From assembly GCF_900167185.1 (NCBI RefSeq), contig NZ_FUWM01000011.1, positions 1 to 64,000 on the forward strand: 64,000 nt of DNA, read 5' to 3'. This stretch comes from Selenihalanaerobacter shriftii. Lineage in GTDB: Bacteria; Bacillota; Halanaerobiia; Halobacteroidales; Acetohalobiaceae. Shown one piece after another: positions 9,272 through 17,181 of the stretch (positions are counted from its first letter, which is position 1; each line of letters begins with the position of its first letter). The translations under genes and the position numbers were made by a program. The notes beneath the pieces are model-generated. The model saw nothing but the letters and a program-made list of their open reading frames with translations, was not told the origin of the DNA and searched no databases.

Positions 9272-9989
9272 TATTCGCCTCCTTTACCTCAATGATTTTA
9301 AATTTATCATCATCTTGATCATCTTGATCATCTTGATCATCTAGCAATGCAACTTTAATTTCACTAGGTAAGATATTATTGATTATTTCTATTGCTTGTT
9401 GATAACTTCCTTCTTGCATGTATTTAATCGCTTTAGAATAGGCTAAATCTTTAAAAATTTGTTTTCTAACTCTTTCCTTATTAACTTTAGCAATGATTTT
9501 TCCTCTTAAATCTCCCATTAGTTCTAGGAAGTGATCGTATTCAACTCCAAAACCTTCTTCTAATTCCCTTCTAATTCTACCAGAGAGCGCTGGGCTCTTC
9601 CCACCCGTAGAGATACTTAAACATAATGCACCTTCCCTAACTACTGCTGGTACATTGAAGTTTGATATCTCCGGTTGGTCAACAATATTAACTAACAAAT
9701 TTCTAGCAAAAGCATCTTCAGCTATTTGTTTATTAACATCGGGGGAATTTGTAGCCCCTATTACTAGGAATTCATCCTCAATATCAGCCGTTTGATAGTT
9801 CTTTCTCTCACAAGAAATTAAATCCTGATCCTTTTGCTCCTCTAGTTTAGGAGTTAATTCTGGACTGACAACTGTAATATCTGCTCCTGTCTCTAATAAA
9901 GCACCTACTTTTCTTTCAGCTACAGTCCCTCCACCAACTACTAATATTGATTTATTATCTAAATTTAATGCTATTGGATAATGACTCAA
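9261..9989 (-). CDS. sirC: Precorrin-2 dehydrogenase / sirohydrochlorin ferrochelatase (Met8/SirC type)
   Basis: 242 residues. The N-terminal NAD-binding fold has ILVVGGGTVAERKV (15-28), and the mid part STGGKSPALSGRIRREL is the conserved catalytic region of Met8p/CysG-N proteins. It oxidises precorrin-2 to sirohydrochlorin; many members also insert iron, and no separate sirB/cbiK is present in the operon, so it may do both (inference). Near the C-terminus a run of DDQ repeats is encoded by a 9-bp tandem repeat and is not part of the family fold. A 127-base gap separates it from the preceding hemX-like gene, enough for an internal promoter. Confidence 0.88.
   Translation of the reverse strand: MSHYPIALNLDNKSILVVGGGTVAERKVGALLETGADITVVSPELTPKLEEQKDQDLISCERKNYQTADIEDEFLVIGATNSPDVNKQIAEDAFARNLLVNIVDQPEISNFNVPAVVREGALCLSISTGGKSPALSGRIRRELEEGFGVEYDHFLELMGDLRGKIIAKVNKERVRKQIFKDLAYSKAIKYMQEGSYQQAIEIINNILPSEIKVALLDDQDDQDDQDDDKFKIIEVKEANNEE
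9308..9342. repeat. 9-bp coding microsatellite in sirC
   Basis: About 3.5 tandem copies of CATCTTGAT (plus strand) encode the acidic DDQ repeat near the C-terminus of SirC. The unit is a multiple of three, so copy-number change would not shift the frame. Confidence 0.85.
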
Positions 9990-10116
9990 TATTTTACCCC
10001 CTTAAATTTTTTATAATATAATTAATATATTCTATACAAATTAGATATAACCTTGCAACCGTACAAAAGTTCACTAATAATTCATTTTTAAGAAGTATTA
10101 TACCTTTTTGAATTAA

Positions 10117-10959
10117 TTAAGTAAAATTATGCAAACTGGATGAAATAAAAGTTAATCCTAAATAAGTAATTAAGATAGTTAAAAATCCGATTACAGTAAT
10201 ATATGCACTATTTTTTTTACTCAAATTATTCCTGGCTCTATTATATAAATATATGGCATATATTAACCAAACTATCCCAGTCCACACTTGTTTAGCATTC
10301 CAATTCCAGTACATACCCCAGACTTGATTAGCCCATAGGGAACCAGTGATAATTCCAGTCGTTAATAATGGAAAACCAATCATTATCAATTGATAGCTTA
10401 GCTTATCTAATTTATTGAGTGAAGGTAATCGATAATAAAAACGAGATGGTGTTTTATCATTTAATTGTTTCTCTTGTAAAAGATAGGCAACACTTATACA
10501 AAAAGCTAAAGTAAAGACACCATAGCTAATGAAAATAGCTGAAGTATGAATATCTAACCATATGCTATGGATCTCTGCTGGTAAATTATCTATTTCATTA
10601 GGTAAAAAACTAGCATATAAAAGTACTAATGAATTAAAGGGAATAATAAATGCTCCTAATACTCTAACCTTATATAGATATTCAATTAACATATAAATAA
10701 TAATTATAGTCCAAGTTATTAATAAAAGAGTTTCATAGAAATTTTTTATAGGTAAGTAGCCTGTTTGTAAAATCAAAATTAACAGACTTAAAGTATGAGT
10801 TCCTATCCCAACATACAGAAGGTTTGATGTCCAATGATTTGGGCTTTTAGGATTGGAAAAGAATTCACGTTTAATATAAAATCCGCCACTAAATAAATAA
10901 ATTATTAAAGTTATTTTAAATAATATTTGAGACCAGTCCATTTTACTCATCCTCCTCAT
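10117..10959 (-). CDS. HemX/CcsA-like cytochrome c assembly family membrane protein
   Basis: 280 residues with about eight hydrophobic segments. It belongs to the CcsA/CcmC/HemX family (heme-handling proteins with a tryptophan-rich periplasmic loop). The loop is present as WANQVWGMYWNWNAKQVW, close to residue 215. In CcsA the core reads WD-x-K-E; here Asp and Glu are replaced by Asn and Gln. Its place directly after hemA, overlapping it by 17 bases, copies the hemA-hemX order of Bacillus, where HemX affects HemA levels. No CcsB/ResB partner is nearby. I favour HemX-like, but a role in maturing the cytochrome at 12384-12911 is possible. Confidence 0.7.
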   Translation of the reverse strand: MRRMSKMDWSQILFKITLIIYLFSGGFYIKREFFSNPKSPNHWTSNLLYVGIGTHTLSLLILILQTGYLPIKNFYETLLLITWTIIIIYMLIEYLYKVRVLGAFIIPFNSLVLLYASFLPNEIDNLPAEIHSIWLDIHTSAIFISYGVFTLAFCISVAYLLQEKQLNDKTPSRFYYRLPSLNKLDKLSYQLIMIGFPLLTTGIITGSLWANQVWGMYWNWNAKQVWTGIVWLIYAIYLYNRARNNLSKKNSAYITVIGFLTILITYLGLTFISSSLHNFT

Positions 10960-12223
10960 TATTCTTTAAACCGAATAATTTATTAACAGCTTGAAGATAC
11001 AACTGGCCATTTTCAATATTAGCAAACTCTTTAACTTGAACAGTAGGTTTATGCAATAATTTATTAATAATTTTATAAGTTAACCCTTTAATTATATTCT
11101 TATCTTCTTCATCGATACCGTCTATCTTTGCCAAGGCTCTTTCTAATTCTTTTTGCCTAATTTGCTCAGCTTGTTTTCTTAAAGATTTAATAATTGGAAC
11201 TACATCTCTAGAGTTTCTCCAGGTATTAAAATCTTTAACTTCTTCTTCAATAATTTCTTTAACAGATGAAACACAGGCTTCACTTTTCTTTAAATTTGCA
11301 TTAACTACTGATTCTAAGTCATCAATATTATACGCATAAACATTTTCAATTTGATGAATATTAGGGTCTATATCTCTCGGTACCGCAATATCTATAAAGA
11401 ATAAAGGTTTATCATTACGTTTAATTAAGATATCCTTAACCATATCATAATTTACTATATAGTGTGGAGCTCCAGTAGAACTAATAACTATATCTACTTT
11501 ATTAAACCAGTTGTCAACTTCTTCCCATTTAATCGCTTGACCATTAAACTGCTCAGCTAAATTAACCGCTTTAGAAAAGGTTCGATTAGCCACAACAACT
11601 TTATCAACCCCATGATCAACTAAGCTTTTTAAAGTTAATTTACTCATTTCTCCAGCCCCTAAAATTAAAACAACTTCTTCATCTAAAGTACCAAATATCT
11701 TATTAGCTAATTCAACTGCTGCATAACTAACTGATGCAGCATTATCATTAATAGCTGTTTCATGCCTTGCTCTTTTACCTACTTTTAAAGAATCAGTAAA
11801 TAACTGATGAAGAATAGTGCTTATAGTTTCTTTTTCCCGGGCTAAATTAAAAGCATCTTTAACTTGACCTAAAATCTGTGCTTCTCCTAATACCATTGAA
11901 TCTAATCCTGAAGCAACACGATATAAATGAGTAACAGCCCCCAAATCAAAATAATAATACATATATTCTTCTAATTCCTCTTTAGATAGAGAAGAAAATT
12001 CACTTAAAAGATTTAAAATGAATTTTATACCTACTTCTTTTTTCAAACTTACCACATAAACTTCAGTCCGATTACAAGTAGCTAAAATTATTCCTTCTTC
12101 TATTTCATCATCTTCATCTATTCTTTCTAAGGCTGCATCTTTCTCTTTTGAAGTAAACGATATCTGTTCTCTAATTTCCACCGGAGCTGTCTTATGATTT
12201 AAGCCCATAGTTACAATAGTCAC
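10943..12223 (-). CDS. hemA: Glutamyl-tRNA reductase
   Basis: Reduces glutamyl-tRNA to glutamate-1-semialdehyde, the entry step of the operon. The open frame extends to an ATG at 12259, but AAGGAGG at 12238-12232 lies inside that extension and points to a GTG at 12223-12221. With that start the protein has 426 residues, begins (V)TIVTMGLNHKTAPVEIRE, and the nucleophilic cysteine falls at C50 (ATCNRTEVY), its canonical position. GLGSMVLGEAQILGQVK-like text (SGLDSMVLGEAQILGQVKDA) and the NADP fold with LILGAGEMSKLTLK are present. First gene of the heme operon, with a 44-bp palindrome just upstream. Confidence 0.96.
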   Translation of the reverse strand: MTIVTMGLNHKTAPVEIREQISFTSKEKDAALERIDEDDEIEEGIILATCNRTEVYVVSLKKEVGIKFILNLLSEFSSLSKEELEEYMYYYFDLGAVTHLYRVASGLDSMVLGEAQILGQVKDAFNLAREKETISTILHQLFTDSLKVGKRARHETAINDNAASVSYAAVELANKIFGTLDEEVVLILGAGEMSKLTLKSLVDHGVDKVVVANRTFSKAVNLAEQFNGQAIKWEEVDNWFNKVDIVISSTGAPHYIVNYDMVKDILIKRNDKPLFFIDIAVPRDIDPNIHQIENVYAYNIDDLESVVNANLKKSEACVSSVKEIIEEEVKDFNTWRNSRDVVPIIKSLRKQAEQIRQKELERALAKIDGIDEEDKNIIKGLTYKIINKLLHKPTVQVKEFANIENGQLYLQAVNKLFGLKNNEEDE

Positions 12224-12256
12224 AATGGTGGCCTCCTTAGTAGAGTAATAAATCAG

Positions 12257-12300
12257 CATAAAGGATTACTAGTTTTTTAAAAAACTAGTAATCCTTTATG
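12257..12300. repeat. Perfect 44-bp palindrome in the hemA leader
   Basis: Two 22-base arms without any spacer: CATAAAGGATTACTAGTTTT (first 20 bases of the left arm, then TT) and its exact reverse complement. It lies 19 bases upstream of the hemA ribosome site and between the cytochrome gene and hemA. As RNA it would fold into a long hairpin whose U-rich tip is inside the stem; no U-tract follows on the minus strand, so a simple terminator is not the best reading. An operator or an attenuating leader for heme synthesis is possible. Confidence 0.8.
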
Positions 12301-12383
12301 TCACAATTGTATATTCTTCAAGCATCAATCAAATATGACAATAATTATTATGTTATTTTACTATAGTATTTAATGTTTTAATT

Positions 12384-12911
12384 TTAATCTGTAGAATGAC
12401 ACTGTGCACAATTATTTATATCCGTAACATCATGACATTTAGCACAAGTATCCATACTTGGTTTTGATGCCTTTAAACTCTCAGCATGTACTACATCCTC
12501 ATGACATGTAACACACTCTAAATCTTTTTCCATATGACTGTCATGTGGTATCTTTATATTCTCCACTTTAGAAACTTGACCAATATCTTTATGACATTTA
12601 ATACATCTTTTATCTGGAACATGAGCTACAATCTCTTCTGGTACATTATTAGTTACTACTTGATATAACTGTCTTGTTCCTGCTATTTTAACTTTAACTT
12701 TTCCAATTATACCTGAATCAGCATGACATTTTAAGCAATTAACATCCTTATGGGTAGTATTCTCCCAAGTTTGATAAGCCTCATCCATCACATGACAAGA
12801 ATTACAAAATTGTGGTGTTGAAGTGTATTCAATAGCCCCAACACTAAATACGATTAAAAGAATAAAAACACCAACAATTACTTTCCAGTTTAAATAATCT
12901 TTAATAGCCAT
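12384..12911 (-). CDS. Membrane-anchored hexaheme cytochrome c (NapC/NrfH-like)
   Basis: 175 residues: short cytoplasmic start, one membrane helix (about 10-27), then a periplasmic domain with six CxxCH heme sites at C36, C59, C103, C133, C156 and C168. The anchor plus first heme (STPQFCNSCHVMDEAYQTW) resembles NapC/NrfH quinol dehydrogenases, which pass electrons from menaquinol to periplasmic reductases; those have four or five hemes. Here there are six in a small protein. No reductase subunit lies beside it. It is followed by hemA and preceded by menaquinone genes, a setting that suggests a menaquinol-linked respiratory role. Confidence 0.88.
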   Translation of the reverse strand: MAIKDYLNWKVIVGVFILLIVFSVGAIEYTSTPQFCNSCHVMDEAYQTWENTTHKDVNCLKCHADSGIIGKVKVKIAGTRQLYQVVTNNVPEEIVAHVPDKRCIKCHKDIGQVSKVENIKIPHDSHMEKDLECVTCHEDVVHAESLKASKPSMDTCAKCHDVTDINNCAQCHSTD

Positions 12912-12949
12912 ATAACTTATCCCCTTTCTAATAATTTCTAATTACTATT

Positions 12950-13966
12950 TTAAATTGTTACCCCAGTTTCTAATGGTTTTATCCCCTTATAAGAGTTGAT
13001 TACAGTATGTGCCATTAACTGTAATGAGCTCTTGGCTGGTGAGTCTGAAAAAGGACTTAGAGAATCTAAGGCTTGATTAATGTATTGTTGACTTATTTTA
13101 ATAGTATATTCTACTGCCCCTGAATTTCTTAGAATCTCTAATGCTTTCTTAATCTCTTGGTCAGAATTTTGATGCTTAACAATTACCTCTTCTAAAAATT
13201 CCTGTTCTATAGATTCACGCAAAGCATAAAGTACTGGTAAAGTTAAAGTACCTTGTCGCAAATCATCTCCAGGTTCCTTTCCTAAGTCTTCTTTATCAGC
13301 AACTATATCATTTAAATCATTGATAATTTGGAAAGCAATCCCGATTTTCTTACCATAATTCTCAATGGAATCTAATTGTTGAGGAGTAAATCCTGAAACC
13401 ATACCTCCTAATCTACAACTTGCTGCAATTAAAAGAGCTGTTTTCTTTGTGATTTTATCTACATAATCTTTCATTTGTTGGTTTAAATCATGATTAGTTA
13501 CAGCTTGCTTGGCTTCTCCCTCACAAATTGAACCCACAACATCTAACATATACGATAATAATCTCTTATCTTCATATTCCAGAAGTAATTTTAATGCTTG
13601 AGTATATAATAAATCTCCACTTAAAACTGCTACCTTATTACCCCAGTCTCTATTAACTGTATTCTCTCCTCTGCGATGAAAAGAATTATCAATTACATCA
13701 TCATGAATTAATGTTGCCATATGCAATAATTCGACTGATGCTGCAGCAGAAGTTAGTTCCTCAACTGAATATTCTTCACTTAATTTTCCGGTTAATAGAA
13801 CCATCAATGGCCTTAATCTTTTACCACCAGCTTCTAATAATCTATTTGAAATTCTATATAATAGATTAAACTTTGTTTCAGTTATTTCTTGTAACTGATT
13901 CTCTACTTTCTGTAACTCCTTGTTAAGTGATGGCATCATTTCTAATTTAATCATTCTCTCACCCAC
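12950..13966 (-). CDS. hepT: trans-Polyprenyl diphosphate synthase (menaquinone side chain)
   Basis: 338 residues. Makes the long all-trans prenyl diphosphate used as the menaquinone tail. First aspartate-rich motif D89-D90-V-I-D93 in LIHDDVIDNS, and GGKRLRP at 47-53. The second motif, normally DDxxD, reads N216-D-L-N-D220 (AFQIINDLNDIVAD), so its first aspartate is an asparagine. The rest (DLRQGTLTLPVLYAL) is ordinary. The start is a GTG at 13966 with a weak site; an ATG four codons later (13954) is an alternative. Chain length cannot be read from the sequence. It follows menG by 37 bases. Confidence 0.85.
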   Translation of the reverse strand: MGERMIKLEMMPSLNKELQKVENQLQEITETKFNLLYRISNRLLEAGGKRLRPLMVLLTGKLSEEYSVEELTSAAASVELLHMATLIHDDVIDNSFHRRGENTVNRDWGNKVAVLSGDLLYTQALKLLLEYEDKRLLSYMLDVVGSICEGEAKQAVTNHDLNQQMKDYVDKITKKTALLIAASCRLGGMVSGFTPQQLDSIENYGKKIGIAFQIINDLNDIVADKEDLGKEPGDDLRQGTLTLPVLYALRESIEQEFLEEVIVKHQNSDQEIKKALEILRNSGAVEYTIKISQQYINQALDSLSPFSDSPAKSSLQLMAHTVINSYKGIKPLETGVTI

Positions 13967-14003
13967 TCTACCTTAAATAAAATTCTAATATAAAACTAAC
14001 ATA

Positions 14004-14723
14004 CTAGTGGGGCTTCTCGCCAACATGAACAGCAACAATTCCACCAGTTAATTCATAGTATTGTACATTGATAAGCCCTACATCTTTATGAATTTGTGAT
14101 AATTTATCTTGATTTGGAAATTCTTTTAACGATTTAGGTAAGTAATCATAAGGCCCGCGCTTACCATAGATAATTCTTCCTAATAATGGTACGATATTAT
14201 TTAAATATAAGTAATATATATATTTAAATAGTTTTACTTTAGGTTTAGCTAAATCTAAAGAAATAACCTTTCCTCCTGGTTTTATAACTCTTGTCATTTC
14301 AGATAATACTGTTGAAATATCTTCAACATTCCTTAGGACTAAAGCATTAGTTGCCACTTCAAATTCATTATCAGAAAACGGAATATTCATTGCATTACCT
14401 ACTTTAAACTCAAGTGAATCATAGTATTTATGATCTTCCAAATCTTTTTCTGCTTTCTTTAACATATTCTCACTAAAATCCATACAAACAACAGTACCTT
14501 GATCATCCATAGACCTAGCTAACTCTAAACTTAATCTACCTGTTCCTGCTCCTACATCTAGTACTTTATTTCCTGGCTTTAAATCTGCTTGCTTGGCAAC
14601 AAAATAGCGCCAATACTTATCAAGCCCAAATGACATTAGCTTATTTAATAAATCATATGTTGGGGCAATAGATTGAAACATTTTATATACATAACTTTCT
14701 TTATCTTGACTATTAAAAATCAT
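14004..14723 (-). CDS. menG: Demethylmenaquinone methyltransferase
   Basis: 239 residues, MenG/UbiE family. The last step of menaquinone synthesis, methylating the ring with SAM. The SAM motif is VLDVGAGTGRLSLELA, and the family blocks FGLDKYWRYF, NALVLRNVED and MTRVIKPGGKVISLDL are present. First gene of a group with the prenyl synthase and the hexaheme cytochrome. The rest of the pathway is in a separate operon at 54.5-61.9 kb. RBS GGGGTG lies upstream of the ATG at 14723. Confidence 0.92.
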   Translation of the reverse strand: MIFNSQDKESYVYKMFQSIAPTYDLLNKLMSFGLDKYWRYFVAKQADLKPGNKVLDVGAGTGRLSLELARSMDDQGTVVCMDFSENMLKKAEKDLEDHKYYDSLEFKVGNAMNIPFSDNEFEVATNALVLRNVEDISTVLSEMTRVIKPGGKVISLDLAKPKVKLFKYIYYLYLNNIVPLLGRIIYGKRGPYDYLPKSLKEFPNQDKLSQIHKDVGLINVQYYELTGGIVAVHVGEKPH

Positions 14724-15210
14724 TATTTACACCCCAGTCCGTAATTTCCTACAATTAATTCCTATTTATGAATTATATTTAATAGTACTAATTCCCCTTT
14801 AACTAAAAACATTGCTTGTTTATTTAAACCAACGTCTAGATTAATACTTTCCTCCTTTCTTGATATCTATTTGTCTTGATGTACTCCATCAAACTTAATA
14901 TAAATTAATCATTTGATAATAGCAACTATATATAATATATGTCATATATTATATGCTTAATAATAGTAAATTTAATTTTGAGAATAACAGAATTATACTT
15001 TCATTAAATATTATACTACTCCCAATTCTAATGAAATAATTTAATTCTAATTTAAGAATATATTCACTATCTAATTTTATTCTTGATTTTAACACTAATT
15101 TCCTGCTTCTATTCTAATTTTTTATATAATTATTTTTATTTTAGCAGTAAACTGCTATTTCTTGGTGCCAATATAATCTTTTAAAATAAATATCTATTCA
15201 TTAAATAAAT
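14724..15210. other. Intergenic region upstream of menG
   Basis: About 490 AT-rich bases without a convincing gene. It should hold the menG promoter. It contains a perfect 12+1+12 palindrome (14930-14954) and, nearer menG, an AAAGGAGG site (14859-14852) followed at normal spacing by ATT and a 27-codon open frame to a TAG at 14764-14762; a leader peptide from an ATT start is possible but unproven. Confidence 0.5.
14930..14954. promoter_or_regulatory. Perfect 25-bp palindrome, possible operator
   Basis: ATATAATATATG, one base, CATATATTATAT. The core CATATA-T-TATATG resembles a looser dyad CATATA-N7-TATATG at 22168-22186 upstream of hdrC. Both lie in promoter regions of respiratory genes, so a shared regulator is possible; AT-rich DNA also makes such dyads by chance. 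Confidence 0.35.
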
Positions 15211-15240
15211 AAAAAGGGACTTTGATATCAAAGTCCCTTT
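15211..15240 (-). terminator. Rho-independent terminator of the hdr-flx operon
   Basis: A 28-bp palindrome AAAGGGACTTTGA-TA-TCAAAGTCCCTTT followed on the minus strand by TTATTTATTT. It lies 26 bases after the flxA stop codon. Confidence 0.9.
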
Positions 15241-15265
15241 ATCAATACTACTTCTCAATTTATTA

Positions 15266-16117
15266 CTAAAACTCCTTGTCAATCGGTAATTCTTTTAATT
15301 CTGTTAAATCAAATACTGGCCCATCAAGACAGACATACTTACTACCTATATTGCAGCGACCACATTTACCAATGCCACACTTCATATTTAACTCTAAAGT
15401 GGTTATAATCTGTTCATCTTCAAAACCCATTTCCTGTAGTGCCTCTAAAACAAATTTAATCATAATTGGTGGACCACAAGTAACGGTCATTTTATTTTCT
15501 GAATTAGGATCGATATCCTTTAAATAATCGGGAACATATCCTGTTCTTCCATCCCAATCATCATCTTCATCAGCATCATCAACAGTTAAGTGAACATCTA
15601 CATCATCAATTTCAGGCCACACATTAAAAATTTCATCTTTAAAACATAAATGTTCTGGAGAACGAGCTCCATAAATGATATCTATATGTCCATAATCTTC
15701 ACGATTATCAAAAACAAAATTAATTAAAGACCGTAATGGAGCTAAACCGATTCCTCCAGCAATAAATACTAAATCTTTTCCTTTCATATCTTCATATGGA
15801 AAGTTATTTCCTAATGGCCCTCGTAAAGCTATTTTATCTCCTTCTTCAAATTCATGAATAACATCAGTTAATTTACCTACTGCTGCAATACTGAATTCTA
15901 AATATTCACTTCTAGTCCGAGGAGAAGTAATGGAAATCATAGCTTCTCCAACACCCATAATAGAAAGTTGAGCACATTGTCCTGGTTCTTGATTAAAGTT
16001 TTCCATCATTTCTTCATCATCTAACACAACTTTAAATGTCTTTATTTCTGCTGACTCATCTCTCACATCGATAATCGTCGCTGAATATGGTCTTAATGGA
16101 TTATCACAATTACACAT
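15266..16117 (-). CDS. flxA: FlxA-like FAD/NAD-binding reductase subunit
   Basis: 283 residues. N-terminal FAD-binding domain, then NAD-binding domain with FIAGGIGLAPLRSLI and TCGPPIMIKFVLEAL, and a C-terminal [2Fe-2S] site with four cysteines in MKCGIGKCGRCNIGSKYVC. The family includes anaerobic sulfite reductase subunit B, PyrK-type reductases and FlxA. Position beside hdrABC and mvhD points to FlxA, the NADH-oxidising entry of the Hdr-Flx complex described in Desulfovibrio. Last gene of the operon, 3 bases after flxB, followed by a terminator. Confidence 0.82.
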   Translation of the reverse strand: MCNCDNPLRPYSATIIDVRDESAEIKTFKVVLDDEEMMENFNQEPGQCAQLSIMGVGEAMISITSPRTRSEYLEFSIAAVGKLTDVIHEFEEGDKIALRGPLGNNFPYEDMKGKDLVFIAGGIGLAPLRSLINFVFDNREDYGHIDIIYGARSPEHLCFKDEIFNVWPEIDDVDVHLTVDDADEDDDWDGRTGYVPDYLKDIDPNSENKMTVTCGPPIMIKFVLEALQEMGFEDEQIITTLELNMKCGIGKCGRCNIGSKYVCLDGPVFDLTELKELPIDKEF

Positions 16118-16120
16118 AAA

Positions 16121-17155
16121 CTATGCCAACTCCTTTACATCAGAAATGACTTGAGTAATATCCAAATTCACTGGACATTTCTCTATACAACGCCCACACC
16201 CTACACATCCTGCGTCACCATAACGATCATCAAAGAATCTTAATTTATGCATGAAACGTTGTCTAACTCTTTCTCTCCTAGTCGGACGTGGGTTATGATC
16301 TCCTGCTGCTTCTGTAAAATCAGGAAACATACAAGAATCCCAACAACGATATCTAATGCCTTCAGTTCCTCTGCTATAATCTCTAATGTCATAGCAGTGA
16401 CAAGTAGGACAAACATAAGTACATGCTCCACAACCCAAACATTTCAAAGATAACTCTTCCCAATAGTCATCCATATATACTTCTTCCATTCGTGCCTTAA
16501 TATTATCAATCTCTACTGATAACTTCATTTTATTATTCATCTCTTCAGTCTTCTTTTCTTTATCAGATTCAGAATACTTATCATTAAAATATGAACTATT
16601 ATTAGAAATTAACTCTTCACCTTTATCTGTTAATACTTCTACTAAGTAATCATTATCTATTTCAGTTAACATTATATCAGCACTACAAGCTTCAGTTGGA
16701 GAAAGTCCCTCTAAACTATTACAGAAACAATAAGGCCCTGGTTTTTGACAAGAAAGCCCTATAATAGTCGTCATCTCCCTTTTATCTGTATAGAATGAAT
16801 CACTAAATTTTCCATCCTCATCAAAAACTAAGTCTAATAATTCAACGCTTTTTAAATCACATGGCCTTGCTCCAAACACCACATGCTCTTGCTCTGCTGC
16901 TGGCAAATCTTCAATCTCTAACTCAGTAATCTCATTTTTGAATTTAAATAATTCTTCAGTTTGTGTAAAAAACCAATCTTTGACTGGCGTTACAGTATTC
17001 TGATATTCAAAGGCTATCTTATCACTTGAATCCACATCCTTAAATAATAAAACATCATCTTCAGCTTCTACAGGGGCAATTACTCTTTTACCCAACATTA
17101 AAGAATCTAAAAAATCACTTAACTTATCCTTAGTAAGTGCTTTAACAGTCATCAA
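16121..17155 (-). CDS. flxB: FlxB-like iron-sulfur electron-transfer subunit
   Basis: 344 residues. A unique N-terminal part with FGARPCDLKSVELLD, CQKPGPYCFCNS (cysteines that may hold another cluster), then two [4Fe-4S] ferredoxin motifs: CLGCGACTYVCPTCHC and CVGCGRCIEKCPVN. This arrangement is that of AsrA/FlxB-type subunits, which connect a flavin reductase with iron-sulfur partners. Gene order flxD-flxC-flxB-flxA after hdrA supports the Flx name; in sulfite reductase the partner asrC would follow, and it is absent. Confidence 0.78.
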   Translation of the reverse strand: MMTVKALTKDKLSDFLDSLMLGKRVIAPVEAEDDVLLFKDVDSSDKIAFEYQNTVTPVKDWFFTQTEELFKFKNEITELEIEDLPAAEQEHVVFGARPCDLKSVELLDLVFDEDGKFSDSFYTDKREMTTIIGLSCQKPGPYCFCNSLEGLSPTEACSADIMLTEIDNDYLVEVLTDKGEELISNNSSYFNDKYSESDKEKKTEEMNNKMKLSVEIDNIKARMEEVYMDDYWEELSLKCLGCGACTYVCPTCHCYDIRDYSRGTEGIRYRCWDSCMFPDFTEAAGDHNPRPTRRERVRQRFMHKLRFFDDRYGDAGCVGCGRCIEKCPVNLDITQVISDVKELA

Positions 17156-17181
17156 TAAACCTCCTTTAAATTGTTTAGTTC

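Noticed and set aside
12224-12259. HemA start at the ATG at 12259
   Set aside because: The extension contains the ribosome site AAGGAGG, and only the GTG at 12223 puts the catalytic cysteine at position 50.
16240-16453. Frames on both strands inside flxB
   Set aside because: Shadows of the flxB reading frame; no independent ribosome site or homology.
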